The notes under the pieces were generated by a model. The model ran no database searches. It was not told the DNA's origin and saw nothing but the letters and a program-made list of their open reading frames with translations. DNA of 64,000 nucleotides, taken from the NCBI RefSeq assembly GCF_000196235.1, contig NC_008541.1, positions 3,534,001 to 3,598,000 on the forward strand, given 5' to 3'. The position numbers and the translations under genes are program-made. Within the stretch, counting starts at the first letter, position 1, and each line of letters opens with the position of its first letter. This document shows positions 44,708 through 54,447 of the stretch, piece by piece. The DNA comes from Arthrobacter sp. FB24. GTDB taxonomy: Bacteria; Actinomycetota; Actinomycetes; Actinomycetales; Micrococcaceae.

Positions 44708-45270
44708 TTCGCGGTGATCAGGGCCTTCTGCAGGAGGGGAACAAGCTTGGTGTTCCGGCCCCAGACGGGGTCGAAGATCTGCAGCTCCCAGCATTCGGCC
44801 AATGATTTGGCCAGCGTCTCGTTGGTCCAGTCCGTGTAGGTTTCGTGGGCGTAGGAGGGGCCGCCGGAGCTGCCCAGCCAGGTGAACTCCCGGGCGCCGT
44901 CCAGGGTCACGCAGATCTGCCCGGTGCCCGATTCGCCCGGAGGGAACACCAGCACCACCAGGTCCGTTTCCACCAGCACCGCGGAAATAATCGCCGCCGA
45001 CTGCTCGGTGCAGCGCCCGGTCACAAAGGCGCGCTGCCCGTGGCCGCCGGACATCTCGGCCCCGGGCTGGGAGTCGTCGGTGAGGAAGCCCAGCCGGTTG
45101 ATCGCGGCCAGGGCCTCGCTCATGGGGCCGTTCTCTCCGGCGTACTGCGGCGCGGCGTAGCCGGGCACGTAGCTGAGGGTGCCCTCAAGCCAGCGTGCAG
45201 TCAGTTCGCAAGCGCCTTCGAGCGTGGTGCAGTTGCGCCACGCGTCCTCGTCGGGGACACCTTCAAACAT
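44701..45270 (-). CDS. Hypothetical protein (DUF6919-like)
   Basis: 189 residues, ATG 45270 with AAAGGAG 9 nt upstream. The opening DAWRNCTTLEGACELTARWLEG and GYAAPQYAGENGPMSEALAAINRLGFLTDDSQPG resemble a small actinobacterial family that I tentatively match to DUF6919. No signal peptide or membrane segment. The leader contains TTGGGGGAACTA, similar to the G5 cassette of the SLH genes, although a normal ribosome-binding site is also present. Confidence 0.6.
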   Translation of the reverse strand: MFEGVPDEDAWRNCTTLEGACELTARWLEGTLSYVPGYAAPQYAGENGPMSEALAAINRLGFLTDDSQPGAEMSGGHGQRAFVTGRCTEQSAAIISAVLVETDLVVLVFPPGESGTGQICVTLDGAREFTWLGSSGGPSYAHETYTDWTNETLAKSLAECWELQIFDPVWGRNTKLVPLLQKALITAKG

Positions 45271-45388
45271 GCACTGTCTCCTTTAGTTCCCCCAATGGTC
45301 ACTAGCAGAATGTATCACTGCTCACACTCGTTGCGCCCTGTCACTTGCGTAACACAGCGGTGGGCAGGGGACCGGGCCGGAAAACGCG

Positions 45389-45420
45389 AGGAGCCCCGGC
45401 ACGCTCGCGCCAGGGCTCCT
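45389..45420 (-). terminator. Terminator of the S8 protease gene
   Basis: On the minus strand AGGAGCCCTGGC and GCCGGGGCTCCT pair with one mismatch around 8 nt, followed by CGCGTTTT, 22 nt past the stop. Confidence 0.7.
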
Positions 45421-45441
45421 GCTGTCATGACATTCGGTTAC

Positions 45442-48400
45442 CTAGTGGATCAGGCCGTCCAGCCGGAAGAGGAAGGCCGCCATCGCATCGCGGCTGATGG
45501 GCTGCAGCGGCCGGTAGGACCGTGCTCCCCCGGCTTCGGTCCAGCCGGTGGAAATGCCGTTCTCGGCCAGCCAGGACATCTCCTTGTAGAACTGCTGCCC
45601 GGTGGAAACATCGGCGAACGGTGACACGGCCGGCGGGGTGTATTGCGGTGATCCCGCCATCCGGTACAGGAACGCCGCCATCGCATCGCGGCTGATTGGC
45701 TGCAGCGGCCGGTAGGTTCGGCTCCCGTCTGCCTCGGTCCAGCCTGTGGAGATCCTTTGTTCAGCCAGCCAGGCCATCTCTTTGTAGAACTGCTGGCCGG
45801 TCAGGACGTCGGCAAAGGGCGATACCGCAGGCGGCGTGTAGTCCGGTGATCCTGCCATCCGGTAGAGGAAGGCGGCCATGGCATCGCGGCTGATCGGCTG
45901 GAGCGCCCGGTAGCTCCGGCTCCCGTCCGCTTCCGTCCAGCCTGTGGAGATCTTCCGTTCAGCCAGCCAGGCCATCTCTTTGTAGAACTGCTGGCCCGTT
46001 GAAACGTCCGCGAACGGTGAGACGGCCGGAGGCTCGTAGGCTGCCGCGGTGGTTTTGAACGTGGCTGTCCATTCCGCTGCGGCCCCTTCGGCCCGGATGT
46101 AGTCCGCCTTCGCCCGCGCGGTAACCGTGACTGTTCCGGTGCCTGGATGGGTCCCGGCTGTCACGACGTTACCGCCCACGAGATAGTCGACGCCCTCCGT
46201 CGAGGGCACAGTGTAGGTGTCGTCTGCAGTGCCGTCCCTGTCGGAGAAGACGACGGCGGCAGGTGTCACCGAATAAGGGGTCGCCTTGAAGGTGGTGCTC
46301 CATTCGGCGATAGCGGCTTCGGCAAAGACGTAGTCGGGCTTGGCGCGAGCGGTGACGGTGACCGTCCCGGTGCCCGGGTAGTCGCCCGCACCGGTGAGGA
46401 TGCCGGCCACGAGGTACTCGACACCGACGGTGGTCGGAACCCTGTAGGTGTCCTCGGCAGTGCCATCCTTGTCGGTGAACACGGCGGCGGCAGGCGTCAC
46501 CGAGTAGGGCGTCGCCTTGAACGTGACAGACCATTCGGCTGTGACACCCTCAGCCAGGACATAATCAGCCTTGGCCCGAGCCTTCACCGTGACCGTCCCC
46601 GAACCTGGGTAGGTTCCGGCTTCGACTGTATTGTCCCCGAGCAGGTATTCGACGCCCTCGGTCGCCGGAACTGTATAGGTGTCCTCGGCGGTGCCGTCCT
46701 TATCGACAAATACGACGGCGGCGGGAGTCGCCAAATAGGGCGTCGCCTTGAAGGTGAAGGACCACTCCGCGGTCGCGCCCTCGGCCAGGACGAAATCCGT
46801 CTTGGCCCGCGCCCTCACAGTGACTGTCCCGGATCCCTGGTGCGTTCCTGCTTCGACGACGGTGTCCCCGAGGAGGTATTCGATGCCTTCCATCGACGGA
46901 ACCGCGTAGGTGTCCTCGGCAGTGCCGTCCTTATCGACAAATACGACGGCGGCAGGGGTCACCGCATAGGGCGTCGCCTTGAACGTGGCGCTCCACTCCG
47001 CGGTCGCGCCCTCAGCCAGGACGTAATCGGTCTTTGCCCGAGCCTTGACTGTCACAGTTCCCGACCCAGGATGAGTCCCAGCCTCAACGACCGCTTCGTC
47101 GAGCAGGTACTCAACACCCCCGGTCGCAGGAACTGTGTAGGTGTCCTCGGCAGTGCCGTCCTTATCGACAAATACGACGGCGGCAGGGGTCACCGAGTAG
47201 GGCGTCGCCTTGAACGTGGTGCTCCACTCCGCGGTCGCGCCCTCAGCCAGGACGTAATCGGCCTTGGCTCGTGCTCGCACGGTAACTGTGCCGGTGCCCG
47301 GATGAGCCCCAGCCTCAACGACCGCGTCGCCGAGCAGGTACTCAACACCCTCGGTCGCAGGAACCGTGTAGGTGTCCTCGGCAGTGCCGTCCTTATCGAC
47401 AAATACGACGGCGGCAGGGGTCACCGAGTAGGGCGTCGCCTTGAACGTGGCGCTCCACTCCGCGGTCGCGCCCTCAGCCAGGACGTAATCGGCCTTGGCT
47501 CGTGCTCGCACGGTAACTGTGCCGGTGCCCGGATGAGCCCCAGCCTCAACGACCGCGTCGCCGAGCAGGTACTCAACACCCTCGGTCGCAGGAACCGTGT
47601 AGGTGTCCTCGGCAGTGCCGTCCTTATCCGTGAACACGACGCCGGCAGGCGTCACCGCATACGGAGTCGCTTTGAAGTTGAAGGACCACTCCGCCGCGGC
47701 GCCCTCGGCTAGAACGTAATCCGTCTTGGCCCGGGCCTTCACCGTGACCGTCCCCGACCCCGGATGCGTCCCAGCCTCAACGACCGCATCGCCGAGCAGG
47801 TACTCAACACCCTCGGTCGCAGGAACCGTGTAGGTGTCCTCGGCAGTTCCGTCCTTATCGACAATTACGACGGCGGCAGGGGTCACCGCATACGGAGTCG
47901 CTTTGAAGTTGAAGGACCACTCCGCCGTGGCGCCCTCGGCCAAGACATAATCAGCAGTGGCCCGAGCCCTCACGGTGACGGTCCCCGACCCCTGATGCGT
48001 CCCAGCATCGACGACCGCGTCGGCCACCAGGTACTCAACGCCGTCCGTCACCGGGACCGTGTAGGTGTCCTCGGCAGTCCCGTCCTTATCGGTAAACGTG
48101 ACGTCAGCCGGCGTAGCGCGATTCAACCGGACCACATCAACAGTTCCAATGGTCTGGAACCCCGTGGACGTATTGCCCAGCGTGTCATCCAGGGGATACA
48201 GGTTGGCCTTCCATTGACCTGTCGCCGCATCCTGCGGGATCGTGATCGACCGCTCCCAGACACCATCCTTGGCATCCCCCGAAACAAGCGCCAAAGCACC
48301 AAAGCCTTGGGTCTGACCCGACGCATCGTGCCGCAGCAGCGCATACGGAGCCTCCGCCCCCGTCTGATCCGTCAGTCGCACGGAGACGACCACGGTCGCC

Positions 48401-50505
48401 GGGCCTTCATCCAAATTGAACGACGTCGGAGACACTGACGAACTCGCCAAAACCGGTCCGGTCATATCGGCAGGGGTGCCGGCCACATCAACAGTTCCAA
48501 TGGTCTGGAACCCCGTGGACGTGTTGCCCAGCACGTCATCCAAGGGATACAGGTTGGCCTTCCACTGACCTGTCGCCGCACCCTGCGGGATCGTGATCGA
48601 CCGCTCCCAGACACCATCCTTGGCATCCCCCGAAACAAGCGCCAAAGCACCAAAGCCCTGAGTCTGACCCGACGCATCGTGCCGCAGCAGCACATACGGA
48701 GCCTCCGCCCCCGTCTGATCCGTCAGCCGCACGGACACAGTCACCGTCCCGGGCCCATCATCCAAATTGAACGACGTCGGAGACACTGACGAACTCGCCA
48801 ACACCGGACCGGTAATGTCCGGGTCAGCGGTCGAAGTGTCAAACGAGTGGGCCCACTCCGTCTGTGCGCCGGACGCCAGCATGAAACCAGCCTGGGCTTT
48901 CGCCGTGACAGTCAAAGTGCCTTGGCCGGGGTATGTGCCAGCTCTAACCAGTAAGCCGTCGACGACATAGTCAACGCCTTCCGTGGAGGGAATCGTATAG
49001 GTGTCGCCAGCGGTACCATCGGGATCCGCGAATACCACCGGAGCCGGTGTAGCCACGGCGACGATCTCGTGAACGGGTACCCCCAATGCGTTTGCTGCGT
49101 CCGCAAGGCCGGCTCCACATCCTCCGCTACAGCTTCCCGGCATAACCCGCGCGGTGCCCTTGATTCTGTCTTCAACGCTCTTGGGGGTCACCTGACTCCC
49201 ACCAGCAGCCATCAGGAGCGCAGCGAGCCCCGAAACGTGGGGAGCCGCCATGGAGGTTCCCTGTGAGTAGAAGTAGCCTTCAGCAACAGCGCTGTAGGCA
49301 CCGTTGTTCTTGGTAGACGCGATCCCATCCTGCGCCGACCAAGTCATGTCACCGCCGGGAGCGGTCACATCCACGGCGTCTCCGTAGTTGGAGTATGGTG
49401 CGCGGCTTCCGGAGCGTCCGCTGGCGGCCACCGTGATGACGTTCTGGCAGTTCGCCGGCGCGGAATCGGCCGCCGGGCGGTTTTCGTTGCCAGCCGCGAC
49501 CACAACAGCTGCTCCAGCGCCGTATGCGAAATCAATGGCCGTCTGATACGCAGTGGAGCAGGCCCGGTTCCCGCCGAGGCTCATGTTGATCACCCGGGCA
49601 GGGGTCGGGTTGACGGGGGCACCGGGAACGAGCCCGCCGGCCGCCCATACGATCGAATCCACAATGTCGGAGGTGTAGCCTCCACATGCCCCTAACGCGC
49701 GAACGGGAAGGATCCTCGACTCGGGTGCGACACCGGTCACGCCTTGGCCGTTGTTCGCGATGGCAGCCACAGTTCCTGCCACATGTGTGCCGTGCCAGGA
49801 GGAGTAGCTACCCGTAGTGCCGGCCCCGCAGGTTCCATCCAAGGTCCAGTCCCCTTCGTCCCTTGGGTTGGCATCCCGTGCATCACCGTCGCGGGCTATG
49901 GCGGAACTTGAAATCATGTCGTATCCGGGAAGGACGTTGGCGTTCAGGTCGCTGTGGTCGGTGATGCCGGTGTCAATGACGGCCACAACGACACCGCTGC
50001 CCTTGGTAACGGACCACGCGCGCGGCATGCGCATCCCACCAGTTTGTTCAAACATGTCCCACTGCAGCGAGTAATACGTGTCGTCTGGGTCGGCCAAGGG
50101 GTACATCCGGGCGTCCGGCTCAGCGAATTCGACGTCGGGGTCAGCTCGCAGGCTCGCCAGTACCTTGTCCGATGCGGGCCCCGCGAGCGCCGTGCCGGTC
50201 TGCAAGACCCGCGCTCCAGTGGCGGTCTCCCGGACGTCGGTTACCGGAATCCCCAAATCCCGGGTGACGCGTCCGTATGCTTCATTTCGGTCGGCCGAAC
50301 TCGCGTTAGCTTTCTCCTTGAACTTGACGATGAATTGGTCCGTCAATACATCGGAGGGGTGCAACGGCCCTGTCACGTTCCCGGGAGGAAGCGCCAATTC
50401 GTCGTCAGCGACGGCGGGTGTGGAGACCAGTGACGCGCTGACAAGGGAAACAACACCGGCCAAGACAATACGTCCGGCTAAACGTGCGCACAGCGCATCC
50501 AACAT
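45442..50505 (-). CDS. Secreted S8 subtilisin-like protease with repeat stalk and three SLH-like repeats
   Basis: 1687 residues. Signal peptide; I9-like propeptide (about 55-135); S8 domain with D178 (VIDTG), H238 (HGTHVAG), N340 (AAGN) and S418 (GTSMAAPH), so active. Then one 78-residue module (VVFADPDGTAGDTYTIPS), two 113-residue Ig-like modules nearly identical to each other (SSSVSPTSFNLDDGP), nine more copies of the 78-80-residue module (DKDGTAEDTYTVPATEGVEYL), and three SLH-like repeats. It is a protease held on a long stalk at the cell surface. The ATG at 50505 follows CTAGGATG; a frame-internal TTG three bases on is possible. Confidence 0.9.
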   Translation of the reverse strand: MLDALCARLAGRIVLAGVVSLVSASLVSTPAVADDELALPPGNVTGPLHPSDVLTDQFIVKFKEKANASSADRNEAYGRVTRDLGIPVTDVRETATGARVLQTGTALAGPASDKVLASLRADPDVEFAEPDARMYPLADPDDTYYSLQWDMFEQTGGMRMPRAWSVTKGSGVVVAVIDTGITDHSDLNANVLPGYDMISSSAIARDGDARDANPRDEGDWTLDGTCGAGTTGSYSSWHGTHVAGTVAAIANNGQGVTGVAPESRILPVRALGACGGYTSDIVDSIVWAAGGLVPGAPVNPTPARVINMSLGGNRACSTAYQTAIDFAYGAGAAVVVAAGNENRPAADSAPANCQNVITVAASGRSGSRAPYSNYGDAVDVTAPGGDMTWSAQDGIASTKNNGAYSAVAEGYFYSQGTSMAAPHVSGLAALLMAAGGSQVTPKSVEDRIKGTARVMPGSCSGGCGAGLADAANALGVPVHEIVAVATPAPVVFADPDGTAGDTYTIPSTEGVDYVVDGLLVRAGTYPGQGTLTVTAKAQAGFMLASGAQTEWAHSFDTSTADPDITGPVLASSSVSPTSFNLDDGPGTVTVSVRLTDQTGAEAPYVLLRHDASGQTQGFGALALVSGDAKDGVWERSITIPQGAATGQWKANLYPLDDVLGNTSTGFQTIGTVDVAGTPADMTGPVLASSSVSPTSFNLDEGPATVVVSVRLTDQTGAEAPYALLRHDASGQTQGFGALALVSGDAKDGVWERSITIPQDAATGQWKANLYPLDDTLGNTSTGFQTIGTVDVVRLNRATPADVTFTDKDGTAEDTYTVPVTDGVEYLVADAVVDAGTHQGSGTVTVRARATADYVLAEGATAEWSFNFKATPYAVTPAAVVIVDKDGTAEDTYTVPATEGVEYLLGDAVVEAGTHPGSGTVTVKARAKTDYVLAEGAAAEWSFNFKATPYAVTPAGVVFTDKDGTAEDTYTVPATEGVEYLLGDAVVEAGAHPGTGTVTVRARAKADYVLAEGATAEWSATFKATPYSVTPAAVVFVDKDGTAEDTYTVPATEGVEYLLGDAVVEAGAHPGTGTVTVRARAKADYVLAEGATAEWSTTFKATPYSVTPAAVVFVDKDGTAEDTYTVPATGGVEYLLDEAVVEAGTHPGSGTVTVKARAKTDYVLAEGATAEWSATFKATPYAVTPAAVVFVDKDGTAEDTYAVPSMEGIEYLLGDTVVEAGTHQGSGTVTVRARAKTDFVLAEGATAEWSFTFKATPYLATPAAVVFVDKDGTAEDTYTVPATEGVEYLLGDNTVEAGTYPGSGTVTVKARAKADYVLAEGVTAEWSVTFKATPYSVTPAAAVFTDKDGTAEDTYRVPTTVGVEYLVAGILTGAGDYPGTGTVTVTARAKPDYVFAEAAIAEWSTTFKATPYSVTPAAVVFSDRDGTADDTYTVPSTEGVDYLVGGNVVTAGTHPGTGTVTVTARAKADYIRAEGAAAEWTATFKTTAAAYEPPAVSPFADVSTGQQFYKEMAWLAERKISTGWTEADGSRSYRALQPISRDAMAAFLYRMAGSPDYTPPAVSPFADVLTGQQFYKEMAWLAEQRISTGWTEADGSRTYRPLQPISRDAMAAFLYRMAGSPQYTPPAVSPFADVSTGQQFYKEMSWLAENGISTGWTEAGGARSYRPLQPISRDAMAAFLFRLDGLIH
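46050..48118 (-). repeat. Nine tandem 78-80-residue modules in the protease stalk
   Basis: Period about 230-240 bp, coding DKDGTAEDTYTVP to LAEGATAEWSATFKATPY. Copies near 47.1-47.6 kb are almost identical at DNA level, which shows recent duplication or gene conversion. Confidence 0.85.
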
Positions 50506-50689
50506 TCGTGCATCCTAGGGGAAGCGCGTCGCCCCCCAAGAGACGGAACGCGGAATCAAAGACAGCGAACCGCATGTCCCGCTTGATTGTAACAACAAGT
50601 TTATTTATTACTTGCCGACCACACACTCGCCTGAGAGTGCGGGCACAGCGTCCGTGATCCCCTCGGGTCGAGCGTTATCCGCCTCCCCT

Positions 50690-50930
50690 CACGACTGGTT
50701 GCGCACCTGTACATGAACGCTGCCATCTGGTCGCGCAGGACGGCCGTGCCCGGCCGGAAGGTCTGCGTGATGCCATTGGCGTTGTTGGCGACGGCCGCCA
50801 CCGTGCCGGCGCCCCTGCTGACCGGCCATGCGGCGGGCAACCGGAGGCCGACGACGGCTCCCCCAGTCCGCTCAGTGCCTGGCCCGCGGCTCCTCCCACT
50901 GCACGAGAGAGTCCGCGTCTCAATGTGGCT
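50690..50930 (-). pseudogene. Relic of a second S8-protease/SLH gene
   Basis: Across frames on the minus strand run DSLVQWEEPR (compare YYSLQWDMF of the intact protease), then LRLPAAWPVSRGAGTVAAV (compare MRMPRAWSVTKGSG), ANNANGIT (compare HVAGTVAAIANNGQGVT) and directly RDQMAAFMYR, the end of an SLH-like repeat. Frame changes and a large internal deletion make this a decayed copy. It occupies part of the 494-base gap 50506-50999. Confidence 0.6.
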
Positions 50931-50999
50931 CAGTGTTGTTTTCACGGCCGGAAAGCCTTTTAGTTGGTCTTCTGGGTAGTCCGTTTTTTGGGGGTAGCG

Positions 51000-53900
51000 G
51001 TGTTTTCTCGCGGTGTCGCGCGTTTGTTGGCTGTGGTCTTGTTTGTTGTCGCACCGGCTTTGGGGGTGTTGCCAGCGGCTATAGCGGCCGATCCTGTGGT
51101 GGAGGATGTGGTGTCGTTCGCTGATGTGCCGGACTCGTCCCAGTTCCACAAAGAGATCGCATGGCTGGCTTCGGAAGGCATTTCCACCGGGTGGGATGTC
51201 GGCGGCGGAGTGCGGCAGTACCGTCCACTGGACAGTATCGCCAGGGATGCGATGGCGGCGTTCCTTTACCGGAAGGCCGGATCGCCGGCGTTCACCCCGC
51301 CGAATCCGTCTCCGTTCACAGACGTGGCGCCCGGGGCGGCGTTTTATAAGGAGATCACCTGGCTCGCCTCGAAGGGCATTTCCACCGGATGGGACGTCGG
51401 GGGCGGCAAGCGCGAGTACCGGCCGTGGAACCCGATCGCCCGCGATGCGATGGCGGCGTTCCTGTACCGCTTTGACCAGTCCCCGCCGTTCACCACCCCG
51501 GCACAGTCCCCGTTTGTGGATGTCGTCGCCGGCGGCGCGTTCTATCGGGAAATCACCTGGCTGGCGTCCTCCGGGATCTCCACGGGCTGGGACGTCGGAG
51601 GCGGCGCGCGCCAGTACCGGCCGCTTAGCGGGATCGCCCGGGACGCGATGGCCGCATTCCTGTACCGGTACTCCTCGGACAAGGTCCCGGCGGACCCTGC
51701 CGCGCCGGCGGCCGGGACAATGACGGTGGCCCCGGACGTTGAGATCCTCGACGCGGCACAGCTGGACACGGCACAGCTCTCGGCCGGTGTCCTGACGCTC
51801 CCCTGGGACAAGGCCTCGGAGATCCGACCCAACGATGTGCTTGTGGCCGGTGTCACGACGGGAACCCCGGAGGGATTGCTGGTTCGTGTGGTCCAGGTCG
51901 TCCGGGACCCGGGCGGGGTGACGGTCGTGAAAACCAGGCCCGCCACCTTGACGGAGGCTGTGGTGTCCACCTCGGGACTCCTTGAGCTCAGCGGGTCCCC
52001 GGAGTGGTCCACGTTCACTCCGGAACCGGACGTCACCGTCACCACACCGCCGGCCGGCGCGGCTCCTACTTCCGGAATCCCACAGCCGGAGGCCACGGTC
52101 GAAGGAGAAGTGTTCTCCCAGTCGTTCTCGGTGAAGAAGACGCTCAAGGCCGAACTTGGGACCGACCAGCTCCATGGCGGCGGCTCCATCACCGTGGAGT
52201 CCACCATTAAGGCCGCGGCGAGAGCAAAGATGACCTTCGAGGCCGGGTTCCTCCAGCTCAAAGAAGCATCTGTGGTGCTCACGCCGTCCTTCACGGCCCA
52301 GCATTCCGTGAGCGTGAGCGGCAGCCTGGAAGGCAAAGCCAGCGCCAAACTGGGCGTACTGAAGGCCATCTTTGTTTACCCCGGGGCGGTCCCCGTGGTG
52401 GTCACTGCGGAGGCGGAAGTTGCATTGAACCTCACCGCCACCGGTGAAGCGGAAATCTCCTTCGTCACCGCCCAAAGCATTTCGTCGGATGTCGGAATCA
52501 AGTACCGCGACGGCTCCTTCAACTTGATCAACACCAAGCCGCAGACGGCGGGCGTGCAAAACGACGTCAAGGCGACCGCTTCCCTGACCGCTGCCCTGTC
52601 CCTGGACTTCGATGCCACCATCAAGCTTTACGGCGTTGCGGGGATCACCTTCGGCGCCGGCCCGTACGTCTCAGCAGAGATCGCGGTCACCACCAGCAAC
52701 GGAAATCAGACATGGTCCTGCCCCATCGAAATCGGCTTCGCCTCCCGCCTCGGAGCCGTCGCCGGCATCGAAGTGATGGGATTCAAACTTGGCGAATGGA
52801 GAGACGTCAACACGCTCACGTGGAATCTCGCAGAACCGAACCCCTGCGAAGGAACGCCCGTCCAAGCACCGGGAACATCGACGGCACCGCTTGCCATCAC
52901 AACCGCCGAACTACCCACAGGAACGGTAGGGCAAGCCTACTCGGCAAGCCTGAACGGGTCCGGCGGCACGAAACCCTACACGTGGACCATTACATCCGGG
53001 TCCCTTCCCCCGGGGCTTCGCCTCGAGCCCTCCAACGGCAGCATCACGGGCACGCCCACTACCGCAGGCGTGCAGCCCCTGGTGGTCGCCCTGACTGACA
53101 GCCACGGTTCTAGGACAGCCCTCAGTGCACCCCTTACCGTCGCACCAGCCGGACTCGCAGGCATCAAAGCTGTAAGTGCAAGTCATTCAGCGGCATATGC
53201 CCTACGGAACGACGGCACAGTCTGGGCGTGGGGGCGGAACAATGCAGGGCAACTCGGAAACGGCGCCACCACCGACTCTGCCGCGCCCGTCCAGGTCACG
53301 GGAATTACTGACGTGGAAAGCGTCGCCACCACAAGCGGCGGGGCCGTTTACGCGAAGAGGACAGACGGAACCGTCTGGGCGTGGGGAAACAACGCCTACG
53401 GTCAGCTGGGCAACCGAACCACCACAAATTCCGCTGTCCCCGTTCAGGTGACGGGACTGAGCGATGTTCAAACTGTTACTGCCAGCGAGGAAGAATCAGC
53501 TTTTGCAATCAAAGCGGACGGCACCGTGTGGGCTTGGGGCGCCAACTGGGGCGGCCAGCTGGGAGCCGGCCACTACGCGAACCAGTCGTCCCCAGCTCAG
53601 ATCCCGGAACTCACGGGTGCCAAGAGCATTACGACTGGAAGCGGAGTCTACGTGGCTTATGCGGTCATGGCGGACGGTTCCGTCCGGGCGTGGGGGGACA
53701 ACTCCTCAGGCAAGCTTGGCAATGGCAGCACCGCAACTACTTCCCCCGTGCCGGTCCAGGTCGTCGGACTCACTGACATTACGAGCGTCAAGAGTTCCGG
53801 CGGAGCGGCGATTGCGCTGAAACTTGATGGCACGGTCTGGGCATGGGGTTCCAATGGCTGGGGAGAGCTAGGAAACGGCTCCTACGGAAGCTACTCCTCG

Positions 53901-54389
53901 GTACCCGTCAGGGTGAACGGGCTCTCAGACGTGGCCAGCATTGAAGCGAAACGCTCCGCATCCATTTACGCGCTAAGGAAGGACGGCACAACCTGGGCCT
54001 GGGGAGCAAACCTGCAAGGTGAGCTAGGGATCGGGAGCACCACGCCTTCGCCAACCCCTGTTCAGGTCACGGGCCTGTCCCAAACCCTGAGCATCATCAC
54101 GAACGGCTATTCCTCAGTCCATGCCCTGCAAAAAGACGGCACGGTGTGGGCCTGGGGATGGAACGGCTATGGTCAGCTGGGCAACGCCACGACAACGGAT
54201 TCATGGGTTCCTGGGAGAGCCCAAGGGATCAGCGACGTCCGCCAACTCATGACGACAGATGGTTCGGCGTACGCCCTAAAAGCCGACGGAAGTCTCCTCG
54301 CCTGGGGTAACAATGAGTTCGGCCAACTTGGCATCGGCACAACCACAAACGCAACAGTCCCGGTCCTGGTCGGCAGGCAGTCCGGCTAA
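51000..54389 (+). CDS. Secreted RCC1-repeat protein with N-terminal SLH-like repeats
   Basis: 1129 residues from GTG 51000, which has GGGGG 5 nt upstream and a signal peptide (LLAVVLFVVAPALGVLPAAIA) directly after; a TTG at 50964 is in frame but has no such site. Three SLH-like repeats (about 38-215) are N-terminal, unlike the six relatives. A beta-rich domain (about 370-620; SFSVKKTLKAELGTDQL) is followed by a putative-Ig (He_PIG) domain (LPTGTVGQAYSASLNGSGG) and about eight RCC1 repeats (DGTVWAWGNNAYGQLGNR) forming a beta-propeller. Probably a surface binding protein. Confidence 0.87.
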   Translation: MFSRGVARLLAVVLFVVAPALGVLPAAIAADPVVEDVVSFADVPDSSQFHKEIAWLASEGISTGWDVGGGVRQYRPLDSIARDAMAAFLYRKAGSPAFTPPNPSPFTDVAPGAAFYKEITWLASKGISTGWDVGGGKREYRPWNPIARDAMAAFLYRFDQSPPFTTPAQSPFVDVVAGGAFYREITWLASSGISTGWDVGGGARQYRPLSGIARDAMAAFLYRYSSDKVPADPAAPAAGTMTVAPDVEILDAAQLDTAQLSAGVLTLPWDKASEIRPNDVLVAGVTTGTPEGLLVRVVQVVRDPGGVTVVKTRPATLTEAVVSTSGLLELSGSPEWSTFTPEPDVTVTTPPAGAAPTSGIPQPEATVEGEVFSQSFSVKKTLKAELGTDQLHGGGSITVESTIKAAARAKMTFEAGFLQLKEASVVLTPSFTAQHSVSVSGSLEGKASAKLGVLKAIFVYPGAVPVVVTAEAEVALNLTATGEAEISFVTAQSISSDVGIKYRDGSFNLINTKPQTAGVQNDVKATASLTAALSLDFDATIKLYGVAGITFGAGPYVSAEIAVTTSNGNQTWSCPIEIGFASRLGAVAGIEVMGFKLGEWRDVNTLTWNLAEPNPCEGTPVQAPGTSTAPLAITTAELPTGTVGQAYSASLNGSGGTKPYTWTITSGSLPPGLRLEPSNGSITGTPTTAGVQPLVVALTDSHGSRTALSAPLTVAPAGLAGIKAVSASHSAAYALRNDGTVWAWGRNNAGQLGNGATTDSAAPVQVTGITDVESVATTSGGAVYAKRTDGTVWAWGNNAYGQLGNRTTTNSAVPVQVTGLSDVQTVTASEEESAFAIKADGTVWAWGANWGGQLGAGHYANQSSPAQIPELTGAKSITTGSGVYVAYAVMADGSVRAWGDNSSGKLGNGSTATTSPVPVQVVGLTDITSVKSSGGAAIALKLDGTVWAWGSNGWGELGNGSYGSYSSVPVRVNGLSDVASIEAKRSASIYALRKDGTTWAWGANLQGELGIGSTTPSPTPVQVTGLSQTLSIITNGYSSVHALQKDGTVWAWGWNGYGQLGNATTTDSWVPGRAQGISDVRQLMTTDGSAYALKADGSLLAWGNNEFGQLGIGTTTNATVPVLVGRQSG

Positions 54390-54447
54390 TCGGGGCTGCC
54401 CAAGAGAGTGGTCACAACACGCTGGCGGCAGCCAACCACCTCAGGGG

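Noticed and set aside
46147..47712. Plus-strand open frame with regular repeats
   Set aside because: It is the antisense of the tandem modules in the S8 protease; the periodicity belongs to the protease.
46050..48118. Possible CRISPR-like array
   Set aside because: The period is about 235 bp, every unit is coding in one frame, and there are no short repeats with unique spacers or cas genes.
50601..52559. 652-codon open frame on the minus strand
   Set aside because: Antisense to the RCC1/SLH gene, which has a signal peptide and clear domains. Its open length comes from GC-rich third positions. Only the part below 50930 has meaning, as a decayed protease/SLH relic.
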